A stretch of DNA of 64,000 nt from an uncultured Caulobacterales bacterium (GTDB lineage: Bacteria > Pseudomonadota > Alphaproteobacteria > Caulobacterales > Maricaulaceae), in contig CALKXY010000014.1 in NCBI GenBank assembly GCA_938003545.1, positions 62,001-126,000 of the forward strand, written 5' to 3'. The notes beneath the pieces were generated by a model. It ran no database searches. It had not been told where the DNA came from and saw only the letters and a program-made list of their open reading frames with translations. Position 1 is the stretch's first letter. Each line of letters starts with the position of its first letter. A program made the position numbers and the translations under genes. This document shows, piece after piece, positions 53,620 to 62,703 of the stretch.

Positions 53620-54710
53620 GGAGACGGATAAGCAATGCGTCCACCCATCATCGGTGTGGGCGCGCCTGTTGTTTCGGGAAAGCTAATAGGCAGGCCTTTC
53701 AACGTTCTTACTGACAAATACGCAAAAGCTTGGGCTTCCAGCATGTCCCCATCCCAGCCGACAATTTCTGCTGGGACCACATTTGCATCAATGTGAATAT
53801 CTAGCATAGCCATGATTGCAGGGTTCTTGCGCCCTCCACCGCATATGACAACCATATCGAGGGCAGTTCCCTTCAAGTCCCTCGCAATGGATTGTGCGCA
53901 AAAACTCGCTAATGTTGCAGCACCGCTCTCCACCGTATAGTTCTTTAGGTCGTTCAAGACGTCAAAATCATATCGATCGGCACTACGAGGAACATTTCTC
54001 TTAAAGAAATCGGCATTAAACCATTGATCTATAAGCATATGATTAACTGAACCTGCGAATGATAATCGGCCATTTAGATCAAATTCTCCAACGTCATGCT
54101 TTGCCACCCAACTATCCAGTGGTCCGTTCCCTGGGCCGCAATCTGTTGCCCATTTCAATGCGCCATTTTCAACCATAGAGACATTTGAAACGCCGCCGAT
54201 ATTTACGACTGCCACCCGTCCTCCTAGACTTGAGTATCGACAGAGTGCCTCATGATAGATTGGCGCTAAAGGCGCACCTTGGCCGCCAGCGGTAACGTCA
54301 GCCGTTCGAAAACCGTAGGCAACAGGCAAACCTAAAGCGTCCGCTAAAACCTGCCCCCGCCCGAGTTGAAGAGTTTGTCCAGCTTGCCCATTAACAGGCG
54401 GATGATGCAGAATAGTTTGTCCGTGGTAACCGATTATGTCAGCGGACATCTTCCCTATTGCAGCAAGATGAACCCGATCGATGATAGTTTCAGCTCGTGC
54501 GAAGCTATTTGGTGGCGCTCCAGAGAAACGCCATTTGAGTGCATCTTGAGTTGCGGATTGCAAAATTGCTTTATCTTCAAGGGATAGAGAGGCTTCTGCC
54601 GTTGGCCCAAACCCGAAAATATCGATGCCATCCGTCTCAATCACGGCTACATCAACGCCATCTAACGATGTGCCACTCATGAGGCCCAATGCAATGTATC
54701 TGTCCTTATC
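53616..54710 (-). CDS. anmK: Anhydro-N-acetylmuramic acid kinase
   Basis: AnmK opens and phosphorylates anhydroMurNAc in peptidoglycan recycling. The 364-residue protein starts with the signature ALGLMSGTSLDGVDVAV and contains GYHGQTILHHP, NIGGVSN, TDCGPGNGPLDS and CGGGRKNP. The start was placed at the ATG at 54710 (MDKDRYIALG) because the upstream extension to 54767 runs into tyrS. It diverges from tyrS with a 49-bp gap. Confidence 0.94.
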   Translation of the reverse strand, partial: DKDRYIALGLMSGTSLDGVDVAVIETDGIDIFGFGPTAEASLSLEDKAILQSATQDALKWRFSGAPPNSFARAETIIDRVHLAAIGKMSADIIGYHGQTILHHPPVNGQAGQTLQLGRGQVLADALGLPVAYGFRTADVTAGGQGAPLAPIYHEALCRYSSLGGRVAVVNIGGVSNVSMVENGALKWATDCGPGNGPLDSWVAKHDVGEFDLNGRLSFAGSVNHMLIDQWFNADFFKRNVPRSADRYDFDVLNDLKNYTVESGAATLASFCAQSIARDLKGTALDMVVICGGGRKNPAIMAMLDIHIDANVVPAEIVGWDGDMLEAQAFAYLSVRTLKGLPISFPETTGAPTPMMGGRIAYPSP

Positions 54711-54759
54711 CATACCTTTGCCTTTGACACGACTCTCCTGCCCGTTAGAAGCCGAAATT

Positions 54760-56031
54760 ATGACCAATTACGCTTCTTCATTTATGCAAACCCTTGTCGG
54801 GCGAGGATTCCTCTATCAATGTACGGATGAGGCCGGGTTAGATGAGCTCGCTCAGAGCAATAAACTTGTCGGTTACATCGGATTTGATTGCACGGCACCC
54901 AGCTTACACGTGGGGTCTCTCGTTCAAATTATGATGCTGCGTCATCTGCAGCAAAGCGGTGGTACACCAATCGTTTTGTTAGGTGGCGGAACGACAAAAA
55001 TCGGCGATCCATCGGGCAAAGACAAATCTCGTCAGATGCTCACGCAAGAAAAAATAGATTCGAATAAAGATGGCATTAAACGCGTGTTTGCTCAGTTCTT
55101 ATCCTTCGAAGGCGATAACGCGGCCATCATGGTCGATAATGACGATTGGTTGAGTAACTTAGGGTATTTGGAGTTTCTACGCCTTGTTGGCACAGAATTC
55201 ACAATCAATCGTATGGTGACAATGGAGACAGTCAAACGGCGCCTTGAAAACGAGCAGCCCATGACATTTTTAGAATTCAATTATCCGCTTTTGCAGAGCT
55301 ATGATTTCGTAGAACTCTTTCGACGTCATAATTGCCGCCTTCAATTGGGTGGATCAGATCAATGGGGTAATATCACGACAGGTGTTGACCTGACGCGCCG
55401 CATGGAAGGCGGAGAGTGTTTTGGTTTTACGACGCCCCTTATTACAACTGCCTCAGGCGGGAAAATGGGTAAAACAGCCGACGGCGCCGTTTGGTTAAAT
55501 GGTGACCCATCCCTAGGACAAGACTTCACCCGAAGCCCTTATGAATATTGGCAGTTCTGGAGAAATACGGAAGACGCCGATGTCGGTAAATTCCTGCGTT
55601 TATTTACAGATATGACGGAACAGGATGTAGCTTCATTAGAAGCCCTTGAAGGAGCAGACATAAACACAGCGAAGATTGCTCTCGCCAACGCTGCAACAAC
55701 ATTGCTCCATGGCGCAGATGCTGCAAAGCTGTCTGAGTCTACAGCGCAGCAAACATTTGTATCAGGTGAGACTGCAGCAGGTTTACCTTCTGTGGACGTT
55801 ACGATGGCTGAACTCGAGGGTATGGGAATTTTGATAGCGGCGACAACCGTTGGCCTTGCAGGATCCAATGGTGAAGCCCGCCGCCACATCAAGCAGGGTG
55901 CGTTGAAGCTCAATGACGTGAAGGTTGAGACACATGAACTATCTCTACAAACGTCGGATATTTTGGACGGTGTTGTAAAAATTTCAATCGGCAAAAAGAA
56001 ACATGCTTTGTTGAAAATTACTGACGTTTAA
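54760..56031 (+). CDS. tyrS: Tyrosyl-tRNA synthetase
   Basis: TyrS charges tRNA-Tyr. The 423-residue protein has a class I synthetase domain with GFDCTAPSLHVGSL (HIGH-like HVGS) and a KMSKS-like loop GGKMGKT, and a C-terminal S4 domain (about 355-420). The start is the ATG at 54760 (MTNYASSFMQTLVGRGFLYQ); the frame is open to 54625 through the anmK start, which is not family-like. Its end overlaps the AsmA-like gene by 4 bp. Confidence 0.95.
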   Translation: MTNYASSFMQTLVGRGFLYQCTDEAGLDELAQSNKLVGYIGFDCTAPSLHVGSLVQIMMLRHLQQSGGTPIVLLGGGTTKIGDPSGKDKSRQMLTQEKIDSNKDGIKRVFAQFLSFEGDNAAIMVDNDDWLSNLGYLEFLRLVGTEFTINRMVTMETVKRRLENEQPMTFLEFNYPLLQSYDFVELFRRHNCRLQLGGSDQWGNITTGVDLTRRMEGGECFGFTTPLITTASGGKMGKTADGAVWLNGDPSLGQDFTRSPYEYWQFWRNTEDADVGKFLRLFTDMTEQDVASLEALEGADINTAKIALANAATTLLHGADAAKLSESTAQQTFVSGETAAGLPSVDVTMAELEGMGILIAATTVGLAGSNGEARRHIKQGALKLNDVKVETHELSLQTSDILDGVVKISIGKKKHALLKITDV

Positions 56032-59000
56032 CGCTCAACCTCGCCTTCAACGCGAGGGGCGACTTCTTCAATTTTACGCCTTAGGTCTTCGTCAACATCA
56101 GAGCGATCTCGCTTGAATATTTTCCGTAAAAAACCGGGCGTCAACGCGGACAAAGGGTTCACAGCGATTTGTGTCTGCTCAAACGGGCCGCTCACAGTGT
56201 AAGTTAAGGCAAATAGACCTCCATCTTTCTCTTGAACGAATATATCTCCGAGGACAGGTATGTCCCCTAATATTGAGTTAGCTGTGTAAGCGGGAACAAT
56301 AGTTCCGTCGAAATCAAGAACTCGTAAACCCAAATCTATATCACCGTCACCTGTCATGCCCAAGGCTGGACCATAAAGACGTGCGTCCCGAATAGCGATA
56401 TCATCACCCAAAATTGTAAAAGGTACCTTGAACCTATCAAACTGCATACTACCGCCCGAGAGCGTATCCGCTAAACCAGTCAGCGAGGCCAGTGATAGCA
56501 ACTGCGCCAACGCAGGTGCTTCATTCAGACGGAAGTCTCGCATTTGTGCCTCACCCGTAAATGCACCTATCTTTCCTGCAGGCGGAAGCGAGGCCTCAAG
56601 ACGAAGTTCCCCTCCAGACGTATTATTTAGCCCCATAAAAGCTGCGACCGCCTTTGAAGCATCAGGAACTCGGATTTCGACTTGTCGCTTCAAATCTGCT
56701 TCAGTTCGTAGTTCTACGAATAAACCCTCTCCTTCTGATTTGGCTTTGAGACTAGCAGATTCAATAGCTTCACCCGTATGGGCAAAACCGATGCCTGCAT
56801 TCGTAACGATGTAATCAGGATCAAGCGTTAGCGTTGCTATAGTACCCTTCAAATTCAGCGGTATATTTAGAGTGGATTCTCGTTTTTCAAAAAGGTCTCT
56901 CGTCCATGGAGTAACGTCTAGCGACTGCCCGTTCATCTCCACATTAAGTCGGCCACCATCAGGTTTAACTCGCACAGCTCCATCTATGAGGCCATCTATC
57001 AGGACTTTTGGTAGGTCTAGAGACTTCAGCCTATAATCGGACTCAAGTGAAATCCATCCCTCCACCGAAATGCCCTCACTAGAAAGACGGGCGTTTTCAA
57101 CGCTTATGCGAGACTCTTCATCACGTAAAATCTGCCCGATAAAACGGGCTGGCTCACTAATAGGTTTCATCCAAATTCGCTCTAACGACAGAGCCGCATT
57201 AGTTAGATCCACATCAAGCGCAGCTGAAGACACATTCATGCCACGACCTAGGGCTTCAATATTTACATTCGCAGAGCCGTCAAACCACCCACGTGACGCA
57301 ATCCCCAAGCCATCAAGTTCTGAAGCTGTTATGACGCCGCCTATAAAGTATTGTGTGGGCGGTGCATCTTCGCCAAATGTTTCAATCCATTTCATATCTG
57401 CGCGCCAAGGACCAATGTCGACGGGGCCTGATAAAATCATCCTATCTCTGTTTGCATCAAGTTTTACATTGCCATTTTTGATGTCAAATCTGCCAATTGA
57501 AAACGGGGCCTTTGCACCCAAGAAATCTCCGTCAACCTGATAAGTAATTCGGTCACGTGGAAAAAACTCCAGTAAAGGGCGTGTAACCCTTAGCTTTATT
57601 TGACCTTGGCCAGCCAAATCACCGGGATTTACGCCGTATCTCGTCGCAAACTCGAAGGGTTCATTATTCGCGATTGTCAGAAGCGTGGATATTTCGCCCT
57701 CGCCTTCGACAGTAACAATTAAGTCCCCGCCTTTGGGTTGCAATTGAGGGATCTCAGCTCGTCCCTTTGTTAAACCTACACTTTCAATGCGCCCGCTGGA
57801 TAACTGCACATCTAAGCTATTTCCGTCTATGACGCCCTCACCAACGACATCCCGCGCCGCAGGCAGTGTTGCCATATACTTCACGAGAACATCCCGTCCG
57901 CCAAACCGGACTTGCAAACGCTCTGGGGTAAGAAGGCGGTCTTCAAAAAACTCAGAATCAAAGTTTAACTCAGCCTCTAATTTATCTAGCTTGGCCTCTA
58001 AAATAGATCGTTCGAGCCATCGCCTTGCGCCGCCTATGGCTTCAACAGGCCAAATTGAGAGAAGTTGTTGGGGTGTCATCGTGCCCGACATCTCTGCGCT
58101 TAGTGTCAACCGATCAGGTTTATTGTTCTCTTTAAGTGCAAGTTCTCCGCTAAATGAATGCACTGCGTCAAAGATTTCTAAGGAACCCTCGTCGATGCTT
58201 ATCACTCGGCTATCGAAGTCTGACTGCCCCCGCAACTTGATCCGTTTTAAAACCAAAGGCGCATCAAAAGCCGGTGTCATATCCGTGCGAACATTTTGCA
58301 GAGATAGATCAAAAACGGGTGAACTATTTTCATCTCCATCGCTTAGATTGCCGAGTTGAGTTAGAAAGCCTGAGCTCTCGAAAGATAGCTTCGGTGAGAT
58401 AAGCTGTAATTGTTCAATTTCCATACGATCAGCTCCCTCCCCTAAATTCGCAATCGCGCGCAATTCTGTGATGGGTAAAACTCTCGCAGGTGTTTCTCGC
58501 AGTCCAGTGAAACGCCCCTCGCCAATACTTAAATCAATACCTGCTGACCTGAGCCCATCACTTCGAGAAAAATCTATGTCGGCTTGTAAGGTTACAGGCG
58601 CAGCTAAGCCTTGAAGTTCCCAGAATCGGCCTTTTTTAGGAGCGATTTGATCCGGCCGCGCATTTGTTAGATCAACAGCCAGCTTAAATTCGCTAAAATC
58701 GGTTTTCGCAATTGTATCTAAACTAAAGGGCGCAGAGTTTTCATCTTGTTCAATCAGACCGTTTGCGGACATGACAAAGCTGCCATCTCCAGAAAAAGAC
58801 GCAGTCAATGTGCTTACATTTGCAGTAAGGTCGATTGCTGAAATCGCATTTCTTACGTGAACAGTCGCATCATGGACCTGAACGAAGTCGATTGACTTAA
58901 AAGGTACCGTGCCCTTTGCTTCCATCTCTTGAGTGTTGCGATATACAGGTCCAACGCGACCTACTTTTTCAGGCGCCCCTAAGCCGACAGTAATCGATCC

Positions 59001-59525
59001 AGTAGCATCCTCGACGTAGCTGATAACTCCGCCCTTGATTTGCGCATTAATTATTCGTGGAAAGAGGCGGTTTTCATCATTGCGAGCAAGTGTTGTGCGG
59101 ACCAGTTCAAATGTTTCTAAAGTTTGGCCATTGCTGTCTAAGACGGATGCGTCCTCAACCGTCAAAACAATATGACCATCTGCTGGGAGCCATGTTAAAT
59201 CTAAACGCCCAAATTCAGTTTTTTGTCCTTCAAACGCCTCGGAAAACCATAGCTTTATATTCGGTCGCAAGACAGTCAGATCAGTTGATTGTCGATCCAG
59301 GGTGGACACGGCAATCCAGGAGAAAGCAATACCCAGACCCAATACAACCGCTGTTAGCTCACCAATTAGGCGGTACACTCTGTAGAGTATAATTTGAATA
59401 AAGTGTCTAACGCGCTGACACCCCTTAGAATACCAAAGGTCCCGCAAACCTTTCGGGGGCTTTACGTCTTTTTCACGCGATATGTCTGTTGACGGACCCA
59501 TATTCTTTGAACGACCTATAGGCAC
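56028..59525 (-). CDS. Large AsmA/YhdP-like membrane-anchored protein (DUF3971)
   Basis: The 1165-residue protein has one membrane helix (about 54-74) after a basic N-terminus and a very long periplasmic beta-rich part. The alternating short strands, and the C-terminal AsmA-type segment (about 960-1130; GEAQMRDFRLNEAPALAQLL, GDGDIDLGLRVLDFDGTIVP, IPVLGDIF), are those of YhdP/AsmA-like phospholipid-transport proteins thought to bridge inner and outer membranes. A basic, charged tail of about 40 residues follows. The start is GTG 59525 or ATG 59501. It converges with tyrS. Confidence 0.88.
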   Translation of the reverse strand: MPIGRSKNMGPSTDISREKDVKPPKGLRDLWYSKGCQRVRHFIQIILYRVYRLIGELTAVVLGLGIAFSWIAVSTLDRQSTDLTVLRPNIKLWFSEAFEGQKTEFGRLDLTWLPADGHIVLTVEDASVLDSNGQTLETFELVRTTLARNDENRLFPRIINAQIKGGVISYVEDATGSITVGLGAPEKVGRVGPVYRNTQEMEAKGTVPFKSIDFVQVHDATVHVRNAISAIDLTANVSTLTASFSGDGSFVMSANGLIEQDENSAPFSLDTIAKTDFSEFKLAVDLTNARPDQIAPKKGRFWELQGLAAPVTLQADIDFSRSDGLRSAGIDLSIGEGRFTGLRETPARVLPITELRAIANLGEGADRMEIEQLQLISPKLSFESSGFLTQLGNLSDGDENSSPVFDLSLQNVRTDMTPAFDAPLVLKRIKLRGQSDFDSRVISIDEGSLEIFDAVHSFSGELALKENNKPDRLTLSAEMSGTMTPQQLLSIWPVEAIGGARRWLERSILEAKLDKLEAELNFDSEFFEDRLLTPERLQVRFGGRDVLVKYMATLPAARDVVGEGVIDGNSLDVQLSSGRIESVGLTKGRAEIPQLQPKGGDLIVTVEGEGEISTLLTIANNEPFEFATRYGVNPGDLAGQGQIKLRVTRPLLEFFPRDRITYQVDGDFLGAKAPFSIGRFDIKNGNVKLDANRDRMILSGPVDIGPWRADMKWIETFGEDAPPTQYFIGGVITASELDGLGIASRGWFDGSANVNIEALGRGMNVSSAALDVDLTNAALSLERIWMKPISEPARFIGQILRDEESRISVENARLSSEGISVEGWISLESDYRLKSLDLPKVLIDGLIDGAVRVKPDGGRLNVEMNGQSLDVTPWTRDLFEKRESTLNIPLNLKGTIATLTLDPDYIVTNAGIGFAHTGEAIESASLKAKSEGEGLFVELRTEADLKRQVEIRVPDASKAVAAFMGLNNTSGGELRLEASLPPAGKIGAFTGEAQMRDFRLNEAPALAQLLSLASLTGLADTLSGGSMQFDRFKVPFTILGDDIAIRDARLYGPALGMTGDGDIDLGLRVLDFDGTIVPAYTANSILGDIPVLGDIFVQEKDGGLFALTYTVSGPFEQTQIAVNPLSALTPGFLRKIFKRDRSDVDEDLRRKIEEVAPRVEGEVER

Positions 59526-59578
59526 GGTCCGTATAAATCCATAAGTACGCTTATTAACTTACAGAGAGACTTTTAATC

Positions 59579-60067
59579 ATGCCCGTAGCTTTGACCCATT
59601 TAGAATCCGGCCATACGGCTCCAGACTTCTCAATGCCAACGAGCGGCAAAGGCGAAACAGTCGACCTAAACACATATGCTGGACGATATCTGGTTTTATA
59701 TTTTTACCCAAAAGACGACACGCCTGGCTGTACGACCGAGGCTTTGGGCTTCACAGCTCAGACATCTGCCTTTGACGCGTTGAACGCAGACATTCTTGGG
59801 GTATCTCGGGACACCATTGAAAAGCACAATAAATTCATCACTAAAAAAGAGCTCGGCATCACATTAGGCTCTGATGCTGAAGGCCTTGTCACAGAGGCTT
59901 ACGGCGTGTGGGTTGAGAAGAGTATGTATGGAAAGACCTATATGGGCATCCAACGGGCAACGTTCTTAATTGGACCTGATGGAAAAATCATCAAAGTCTG
60001 GCCAAAAGTACGGGTTAAAGGTCATGTTGATGACGTCCTTCAAACGCTACGCGACCACCTTTCCTAA
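59579..60067 (+). CDS. bcp: Thiol peroxidase of the Bcp/PrxQ family, single-cysteine
   Basis: Bcp reduces hydroperoxides. The 162-residue protein has the peroxidatic cysteine C51 in DDTPGCTTEALGF and the FYPKDDTPG motif. Many Bcp proteins have a resolving cysteine five residues later, in EAxxF; here that position is Leu and no other cysteine occurs anywhere, so it must depend on an external thiol. It is followed after one base by the DUF455 gene, with which it appears to form an operon. Confidence 0.93.
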   Translation: MPVALTHLESGHTAPDFSMPTSGKGETVDLNTYAGRYLVLYFYPKDDTPGCTTEALGFTAQTSAFDALNADILGVSRDTIEKHNKFITKKELGITLGSDAEGLVTEAYGVWVEKSMYGKTYMGIQRATFLIGPDGKIIKVWPKVRVKGHVDDVLQTLRDHLS

Positions 60068-60068
60068 A

Positions 60069-60875
60069 ATGAGCGTTTTGGCAGATGCTAGAGACGTTTT
60101 ATTGACAGCTGACCCTCGCGCAAAAGCGAGTCGTGCACGACGTATGCGGACGGACTGGCTGAGTGGCTCTCATATTGATGAAGCATCAGACAGTTTGCCT
60201 GAACAACCTGCGCGCCCAACCAAACCTAAGCTTGTACCGCCATTAGACGTTCCTCGCCGCCGCCTTGGTTCACCGGAAGGGCGCGGCGCCCTTTTGCATG
60301 CCGTTGCCCATATAGAGTTGAACGCCATTGATCTTGCCGCAGACATGATCGCAAGGTTCACAACACATGAATCTCTACGACAGGATGACAGAGACCGCTT
60401 TGTTTCAGATTGGTCTAGCGTTTGCGATGATGAAGCCCGTCATTTTGTGCTGTTAGCCGATAGATTGGATGAGCTTGGTTTGGCCTATGGTGATCATCCC
60501 GCACATAACGGCCTTTGGGAGGCTGCAAAGTCGACTCGCCATAACTTTGCGGCGCGAGTCGCCATTGCCCCGCTCGTACTTGAAGCCCGAGGTTTGGACG
60601 TCACGCCGGGTATGATCAAACGCCTTGTAAGCGTTGGTGATATGGAAAGCGCGAATGTTCTAAGAACAATCTATGAAGAAGAAATCGGCCATGTTGCAAT
60701 AGGTGCCTATTGGTTCAAATATTTGGCTGCGCAGCAAAAGGACTCACCCGAATCTTACTTCCACAAGCTCGTGCGATCACACTTCAAAGGGCAGGTGAAA
60801 TCACCTTTTAATGAAAAAGCACGGACCCTAGCAGGCCTATCGCGCTCATATTACGAGCCACTTTCCATAAAATGA
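60069..60875 (+). CDS. DUF455 ferritin-like protein
   Basis: The 268-residue protein has a basic N-terminus and a four-helix ferritin-like domain with metal-ligand pairs HIELNAIDL (about 79-87), CDDEARHF and YEEEIGHVAIG. Members are thought to be di-iron oxidases or hydroxylases, but their reaction is unknown. The frame is open to 59970 inside bcp; the ATG at 60069 is the likely start. It follows bcp after 1 bp, which suggests a link to oxidative stress. Confidence 0.88.
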   Translation: MSVLADARDVLLTADPRAKASRARRMRTDWLSGSHIDEASDSLPEQPARPTKPKLVPPLDVPRRRLGSPEGRGALLHAVAHIELNAIDLAADMIARFTTHESLRQDDRDRFVSDWSSVCDDEARHFVLLADRLDELGLAYGDHPAHNGLWEAAKSTRHNFAARVAIAPLVLEARGLDVTPGMIKRLVSVGDMESANVLRTIYEEEIGHVAIGAYWFKYLAAQQKDSPESYFHKLVRSHFKGQVKSPFNEKARTLAGLSRSYYEPLSIK

Positions 60876-60913
60876 CTGTAATTTATGCATAAATTCCCTT
60901 GGCGACTGAAAAA

Positions 60914-60929
60914 TTAAGCTTAATTTAAC
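60914..60929 (+). promoter_or_regulatory. CtrA-type binding site (TTAA-N7-TTAAC)
   Basis: TTAA (60914-60917), seven bases and TTAAC (60925-60929) give an exact full CtrA box, 83 bp before the ATG of the M23 peptidase gene and 39 bp after the preceding gene. A possible promoter, TTGATA (60951-60956) and TTTTAT (60974-60979) 17 bp apart, lies between. CtrA is the cell-cycle master regulator of many Alphaproteobacteria. Confidence 0.65.
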
Positions 60930-61011
60930 CGTAAACTCACCCAATCGCACTTGATACCATATAGCAGGCTATGTTTTATGACGTTGGGGAAAATATGAAA
61001 ACCGGGGAACT

Positions 61012-62223
61012 ATGATTAACGACCTGATTGGTGACGTGCGCTCGTACGTCCTTCGCCATTTTCCAGAACGACAAATATACCTTCGCTCAGGCGGCGAAGT
61101 GAAATATTATGTGTTGTCAACACGGCTTCAAATCGCGGTCGTGTCAACGATTACACTTATGGCACTTTGGTGCCTTTACACGATGATCAACCTACTTGTT
61201 GGCCATAATCCTTTGCGTACATCTGGCCAAGAAATGCGGTTCCAAAAAGCGAACTACGAACGCATGGTTGCGGATCTCAAAGCAAAGGAAGAAAACACCC
61301 AACTTATGTTGGCTGAACAGCGCACCAACTTTGAATCAATGGCGCGTGAAATTGAAGTGAAACATCAAACGCTTTCACAAATGATGGGGTCAAAAGCGAT
61401 CTCAATTCCCGTTTCAGGTCCATCGACAATTGAATATGCTGAGAACAGAGTTCTGATGGCACCAACAGCAAGAGATGCTGCACCACGTCAATCTCGTCGC
61501 GACATTATTAAGACTGCGTCGCTCTCAACAGGCCTTGATCTAGACAATTCTTTGAACACCTTGGGCAATACACAAGACGTCTTCCTCATCAATGCAGAGC
61601 GTGAAACCCTCGACAAAATCGAAAGGAACCGCGCACTCATAAGATCAACTGACATGGACGTCGAAACTGTTTTGTCCGAATCTCCCTTCGGTAAAGGCGG
61701 CCCTTACATTCCTGTCGAAGGCCTTACAGCCAATGAAACAGGCTTTGTGTCTCGTGTCGCCGCCATACAGGCCCGTGCCGCCGAAGTGGATGCACTAAAC
61801 ACTGCCGTACAAGCCTTACCGCTTGGCCACCCTGTCGGAGCTGAAACATACCGAACATCAACATTCGGCCTTCGCCAAGACCCATTCACGAAACGCCCAA
61901 CTATGCACCACGGGTTAGATTTTGGCGGACAACGCCTCACACCTATTCTTGCGACAGCTGACGGTATCGTCACTAAGGTTGGACGTTATGGCGCGTATGG
62001 GAAAATAGTTGAAATTGATCACGGGCATGGTTTCAAAACACGCTATGCTCACTTGCATAAGACGTTTGTAAAACGCGGCCAAAAAGTGGATAAGGGCATT
62101 AAAGTTGGTGGAATGGGTACGACTGGGCGCAGTACCGCAACCCACCTACATTACGAAGTACATTTCCAAGGCCGGGCCTATGACCCGAACAAGTTTTTGA
62201 AAGCAGGACTCTATGTTCAATAA
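61012..62223 (+). CDS. M23 (LytM) metallopeptidase, LmdC-like
   Basis: The 403-residue protein has an N-terminal membrane helix (about 41-63), a coiled coil (about 76-125), and a C-terminal M23 peptidoglycan endopeptidase domain with MHHGLDF (H305/D309 region) and HLHYEVHF. Both zinc motifs are present, so it should be catalytically active on cell-wall cross-links. Start ATG 61012 lies in CCGGGGAACTATG. Membrane-anchored M23 enzymes encoded next to bactofilins shape the cell body and stalk in Hyphomonas, where LmdC works with BacA. It overlaps the bactofilin gene by 11 bp. Confidence 0.92.
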   Translation: MINDLIGDVRSYVLRHFPERQIYLRSGGEVKYYVLSTRLQIAVVSTITLMALWCLYTMINLLVGHNPLRTSGQEMRFQKANYERMVADLKAKEENTQLMLAEQRTNFESMAREIEVKHQTLSQMMGSKAISIPVSGPSTIEYAENRVLMAPTARDAAPRQSRRDIIKTASLSTGLDLDNSLNTLGNTQDVFLINAERETLDKIERNRALIRSTDMDVETVLSESPFGKGGPYIPVEGLTANETGFVSRVAAIQARAAEVDALNTAVQALPLGHPVGAETYRTSTFGLRQDPFTKRPTMHHGLDFGGQRLTPILATADGIVTKVGRYGAYGKIVEIDHGHGFKTRYAHLHKTFVKRGQKVDKGIKVGGMGTTGRSTATHLHYEVHFQGRAYDPNKFLKAGLYVQ

Positions 62224-62647
62224 GACAAACAGCCCGTCTGGTGCAGCCTCTCCGTCTAAGACGCCTGCTCCTACTATGGCCCCACGCGCGACATCTAGTG
62301 CCGCTCCATCCATACTTGGCCGTGACATCGTCATTACTGGTGACATTAAAACAGACGGTGACGTACAGATTGATGGGCGCCTCGATGGAAATGTTACTGC
62401 CGGAACTGTGACCATAGGGGAACAAGGTGCCGTAAATGGAACAATTACAGCGCAAAACGTACACGTACGAGGTAAAGTCACTGGCAAGGTAAACAGCATC
62501 ACTGTTGAGCTAGCAGAAACAGCCAACGTTCAAGCTGACCTCACGCAGGACCAATTAATGATTGCAAATGGGGCATTTTTTGACGGTAAATGTGCACGTA
62601 AATCCACGAGCCCAACACCGATCAAAGCTGCAAAAAAGTCAGCTTAA
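62213..62647 (+). CDS. bacA: Bactofilin
   Basis: Bactofilins form cytoskeletal filaments of right-handed beta-helix subunits on the inner face of the membrane. The 144-residue protein has a disordered N-terminus (1-30), then the repeated beta-helix VITGDIKTDGDVQIDGRLDG and GTVTIGEQGAVNGTI over about 35-130. No transmembrane helix is seen. It is translated with the M23 gene and probably positions that enzyme. A terminator follows 28 bp later. Confidence 0.94.
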   Translation: MFNKTNSPSGAASPSKTPAPTMAPRATSSAAPSILGRDIVITGDIKTDGDVQIDGRLDGNVTAGTVTIGEQGAVNGTITAQNVHVRGKVTGKVNSITVELAETANVQADLTQDQLMIANGAFFDGKCARKSTSPTPIKAAKKSA

Positions 62648-62674
62648 CTTACCTTTAAAAATCCATACTAAAAA

Positions 62675-62697
62675 GCCGCCTCAAGGGCGGCTTTTTT
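62675..62697 (+). terminator. Rho-independent terminator after bactofilin
   Basis: GCCGCC (62675-62680), loop TCAAG and GGCGGC (62686-62691) are followed by six T residues and preceded by five A residues. It may also end parC transcription from the other side. Confidence 0.93.
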
Positions 62698-62703
62698 ATG
62701 CGT

